Assembly (NCBI GenBank): GCA_050247075.1
Contig: JBFWUW010000055.1
Span: 1 to 49,871, forward strand
Length of the DNA: 49,871 nucleotides
Direction: 5' to 3'
From: JBFWUW01 sp050247075
GTDB taxonomy: Bacteria; Planctomycetota; Planctomycetia; Pirellulales; JBFWUW01
Positions 47,274 to 49,871 of this stretch are shown one piece after another. Position 1 is the stretch's first letter. The number at the start of each line of letters is the position of its first letter. The notes beneath the pieces are model-generated. The model searched no databases. It worked only from the letters and a program-made list of their open reading frames with translations, and had not been told where the DNA came from. The position numbers and the translations under genes were made by a program.

Positions 47274-48542
47274 CTAGGACTTCAGGCGTTCAACAGCAAG
47301 ACGCCCGCTCGTATCCGTGCTAAGCAGGAATGAGGCGTGTGCGGGCATCGCACCACGTCCTGACGCGACTATCTTCAGCCGATACATGCCGACGGGCGTG
47401 TTGTATTCTTGATCGGGACCGCAGAAATGAAAAAAGTCATCTCCCATCTTGGAGTTCATTACAACAACTTGAACAAGATCGGACTGGTCCAGGTGCTGGC
47501 CCAATTGAGCATGCACTAGCCGCAGCGGGAGCGCGTGAAACTGATTTGCATACGCTGAGTTCTGTTCGACATTATCGAGCGATTCCAGGGATTCGATTCT
47601 GACCGCAGAAAGCCGGGTTCGCGTTTGTCCACTGTTCTGCACGGCCACAAAAAAATCGACATGCCCATCCTGGTGCCTCGCCAAATGTTTGCTCTTGTCG
47701 AATACGATTTGCAGCGATGGCCGATCATGGAAAGTTGCAGATGACTCTTCGTTTGCTGCTATCGGAAGTGCATCGGCACGAGCAAACCCGCTATCCGACA
47801 ACTCAAACACCTTCCCAGATGTGCCGCGTGCTCGCAGCATTCTCCCACGAGACAACTCCTCAACTGCCTCAGCCCACCTTGCGATTGACCTTGGCGACTG
47901 ATCGGAACAAAGATTGATGCCGCCCACCTGGAAGGAGTCGCCCTCGCTAGTTCTTCCGCGTAGGAGTGTGGCATCATTGCTTTTGGCTAGAGCAGCCAGT
48001 AACTGTTTGGCGGTCTCCGACAACTCAGAGTTCTCTGGCCGAGATACCGTGGAAATCTTCGGCGTGGAGGTCGCGGATTCAATGGACTCCAGAAGCTCGC
48101 CCCACTTCAGATTGAAGTTAACCAAAAGCAAATCAACATTGTGGGGCGATGTGAGCCTGCCGTTTAGCGATTGAATCAATGCCCAGGTGTCGTCTTGATT
48201 TGCGAGCGTGCATTGATATTGGCTCAGTGGGCTATTCGCGATTGCATCGGGCGTTACGCCAATCAAGTATGGGCAAATGCTCGACTCCGCCCCCTTGGCT
48301 GCGACGGCACCTGCCTCATAGTAGAGCCAAGGCGAATGCGCATTTTCGGCGGTAACACAAATGATGCTGGAAGTCGCCTTGTCGAGGCCATTATGCACCT
48401 CCCGAAACCAAGGCTGCCCCTTTTCAATGCTTTTTTCCGACATCCAGGCCTTTATTGTTGGAAGGACGGTCGGTAGCCAGTCTTTGAGCTTCAGTGCCAC
48501 TATTTTGCTTTGTGGCTTAGACCAACTCACGATGACATCCAT
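47274..48542 (-). CDS. TIR-domain protein, candidate anti-phage defence gene
   Basis: A 422-residue protein. The N-terminal TIR domain (about 1-140) reads MDVIVSWSKPQSKIVALKLK, then AWMSEKSIEKGQPWFREVHN, then SSIICVTAENAHSPWLYYEA, where E76 is in the position of the NADase catalytic Glu. The C-terminal ~270 residues are not recognised and could be a sensor or ligand domain. Bacterial TIR proteins commonly deplete NAD or make signal nucleotides during phage attack. The start at 48542 removes an unlike upstream extension. It is opposite in strand and splits the head-tail gene block, 10 bp from the adaptor stop. Confidence 0.82.
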   Translation of the reverse strand: MDVIVSWSKPQSKIVALKLKDWLPTVLPTIKAWMSEKSIEKGQPWFREVHNGLDKATSSIICVTAENAHSPWLYYEAGAVAAKGAESSICPYLIGVTPDAIANSPLSQYQCTLANQDDTWALIQSLNGRLTSPHNVDLLLVNFNLKWGELLESIESATSTPKISTVSRPENSELSETAKQLLAALAKSNDATLLRGRTSEGDSFQVGGINLCSDQSPRSIARWAEAVEELSRGRMLRARGTSGKVFELSDSGFARADALPIAANEESSATFHDRPSLQIVFDKSKHLARHQDGHVDFFVAVQNSGQTRTRLSAVRIESLESLDNVEQNSAYANQFHALPLRLVHAQLGQHLDQSDLVQVVVMNSKMGDDFFHFCGPDQEYNTPVGMYRLKIVASGRGAMPAHASFLLSTDTSGRLAVERLKS

Positions 48543-48682
48543 GTTGCAATTCGCCTCTGTGGAGCTAGCGTTAGTTTGAAAGACGGGCCGCAATCCGAAA
48601 GCATACTGCCGCGACATTGGTCTGACGAGATGCCGGTTCATGGTCCTTAAACTGTCGGCACTCTCCAGCCCACAATGCGGGC

Positions 48683-49177
48683 ATGGCCGTTCCCGCACTT
48701 GTGCTTGACCAACAGACGACCGCCAGAACGCTGGCGTACCTGACGGCCATTGCCAAGGCCGGCCCCAAGGTCGCCGCGGATTCCTTGAACCATGCCGCCC
48801 AAACTTGGCAACGCGAGGTCGTTCGCCATTGTCCGGTGGACAACGGGCTGTTGCGTGCTTCCATCAATGTGGCGTTTGCAACCGAGAGCGACTTGACGGC
48901 ACTGGTGGGAACCAACGTGCCGTATGCTGTGTTTGTGGAGTTCGATCCAGGCGGACGGATGGCGGGCGGCAAAGTCAAGGCTTGGCAACCAGGCGACCCG
49001 GTAATCCTGAACTGGCCCGCCAAGAGTCGTGACGCCCGTGGCGACAACGCCGCCAGCGGAGCACGCGAGGAATTCATGCCGCCGTTCCGCGGTTCTTGGC
49101 AAGTGGTCGCGCCTCGCATCATTGAAAACCTTCGTCGCCGTTTGGCGTCGTTGCTCGAACAGAACCGCATCAAATAA
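48683..49177 (+). CDS. HK97 gp10-like phage protein
   Basis: A 164-residue tail-component-like protein. QREVVRHCPVDNGLLRASIN then VGTNVPYAVFVEFDPGGRMA is the HK97 gp10 family pattern (P-V-D-x-G-x-L-R-x-S, then Y-A-x-x-V-E). The family acts at the head-tail or tail-tip interface. It starts 140 bp past the TIR gene start (opposite strand) and is followed by the tape measure gene, 3 bp apart. Confidence 0.85.
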   Translation: MAVPALVLDQQTTARTLAYLTAIAKAGPKVAADSLNHAAQTWQREVVRHCPVDNGLLRASINVAFATESDLTALVGTNVPYAVFVEFDPGGRMAGGKVKAWQPGDPVILNWPAKSRDARGDNAASGAREEFMPPFRGSWQVVAPRIIENLRRRLASLLEQNRIK

Positions 49178-49180
49178 GGG

Positions 49181-49871
49181 ATGAACATGCCGATCGACTT
49201 TACCGCATTGCAAGGCCGGCTGAGCCTGGACAGTCAGCCCTGGACCGCCGGAGCTAACAAAGCCAAAGGCGGCCTTGACGGCTTGATAGGCCACGTCAAT
49301 CGCTTTGCTGATACCGTTGCCAACAAAATGCGGCAAGTGGCGGCGGCGGCAACGGGGCTTGCGGTGGCTTCAATCGCGGCCGGTTCGCGAGCGGTGAAAA
49401 ACGCATCGGACGCAGCCGAACAAGCCAGCAAGATGGCCGTGCTGGTAGGCCAACAGCAAGAGCGAGTGAACAAACAATTGGACCAGTTCGCCAAGGATGC
49501 GAAACGCTCGCGGTTTGAACTGCGGAGCATGGCGAGCGACTTCGCGGCGTTGCTGGGGCCGATGGGGCTTAGCCAAGATGCCGTGGCCGATCTATCGGTA
49601 CAACTCACCAAAACGTCTACTGACTTGGCATCGTTTTTCAACGTGGCCGATAGTGACGCCATGATTGCCCTGCGTGCGGGAATTGTGGGCGAGGCCGAAC
49701 CGCTCCGAAGGCTGGGCGTAAACCTCAGCCAAGTTCGCATCGAAGCCGAAGCGATGGCCAGCGGCTTGCACAAGGGCAAGCAATCCTCGGCCGCACTGAT
49801 GACGGCCAACCTAAATCTATCAAAGGCCGGCGAAGCGTTGGCCGTGGCGACGAAAAAGTACGGGCCAAGCA
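49181..49871 (+). CDS. Phage tail tape measure protein (partial, 5' end)
   Basis: At least 230 residues, open through the right edge. The start (MNMPIDFTALQGRLSLDSQP) is followed by a hydrophobic Ala-rich helix (RQVAAAATGLAVASIAAGSR) and a long helical coiled-coil-like region. ALRAGIVGEAEPLRRLGVNL is the segment shared by many tape measure proteins. The gene would set tail length. A second start at 49187 is possible. Phage tails of this type need a major tail protein and terminator, not seen here. Confidence 0.82.
   Translation, partial: MNMPIDFTALQGRLSLDSQPWTAGANKAKGGLDGLIGHVNRFADTVANKMRQVAAAATGLAVASIAAGSRAVKNASDAAEQASKMAVLVGQQQERVNKQLDQFAKDAKRSRFELRSMASDFAALLGPMGLSQDAVADLSVQLTKTSTDLASFFNVADSDAMIALRAGIVGEAEPLRRLGVNLSQVRIEAEAMASGLHKGKQSSAALMTANLNLSKAGEALAVATKKYGPS

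Larger units (their letters stand above)
25309..49871 (+). mobile_element. Phage-derived integrative element at tRNA-Pro (right end outside window)
   Basis: The region from the 3' end of tRNA-Pro onward holds a tyrosine integrase, HTH regulators, a Topo VI-A-like protein, a D5-type primase-helicase, a portal-MuF fusion, a head-tail adaptor, an HK97 gp10-like protein and a tape measure start, interrupted by minus-strand accessory genes. Two repeat families were seen only here. The right attachment site was not found because the window ends inside a tail gene. Terminase and capsid genes are not visible. Confidence 0.88.

Overview
The window reads as a planctomycete chromosome (Planctomycetota, probably Pirellulales-like) with a phage-derived element inserted in it. 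The lineage call is inference. It rests on the small lipoprotein ending in a QTLPSPYY-type motif, the secreted TPR-CHAT protein, DUF1580-type helix-turn-helix proteins, a stand-alone retron-like reverse transcriptase and dispersed GGCGATTCC-type repeats.

Positions 1-25,233 are ordinary chromosome: a PhoPQ-activated-type secreted protein, an HD phosphohydrolase, a beta-hydroxyacid dehydrogenase, a retron-like reverse transcriptase with a structured 399-bp leader, a GlsB-type membrane protein, a lipoprotein, a TPR-CHAT protein whose catalytic dyad looks lost, a DegT sugar aminotransferase, a rhomboid protease, the ribosome-rescue factor ArfB, a PQQ beta-propeller protein, an ExeA-type ATPase with a long acidic tail, trpF, ahcY, an aspartyl protease with a small partner gene, and a DUF1015 protein. 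This part ends with parA-parB, preceded by two clear parS palindromes and one degenerate copy.

Directly after parB lies tRNA-Pro(TGG), and 110 bp later a tyrosine integrase begins an element that runs off the right edge of the window. Its early half (25.4-34.4 kb) holds the integrase, a KorB/ParB-like HTH protein, a Topo VI-A/Spo11-like Toprim protein, a D5-type primase-helicase with three perfect 8-bp tandem repeats just downstream, and small overlapping genes including three DUF1580-like HTH paralogues. A regulatory block (36.3-38.6 kb) holds a tandem-HTH repressor divergent from a sigma70-type promoter overlapped by a 22-bp operator-like palindrome. The late half (41-49.9 kb) has a portal-MuF-metallopeptidase fusion, a head-tail adaptor, an HK97 gp10-like protein and the start of a tape measure protein. 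No terminase, prohead protease or major capsid gene is visible.

Seven minus-strand genes interrupt this plus-strand phage layout. Several look like accessory or defence cargo: a SEC-C protein, an AbiGi-like protein, an HsdR-N/PD-(D/E)XK protein and a TIR-domain protein.

The least explained signal is a 16-bp perfect palindrome, GTGGCAGCGCTGCCAC, present nine times (eight exact, one with a single mismatch) between 26.6 and 46.9 kb and not noticed by eye in the first 25 kb. Four copies lie inside genes and all four are read in the same frame as V-A-A-L-P; four are intergenic and several sit at the edges of cargo blocks. A second, 22-nt TCTAGA-centred repeat occurs three times in the same element.
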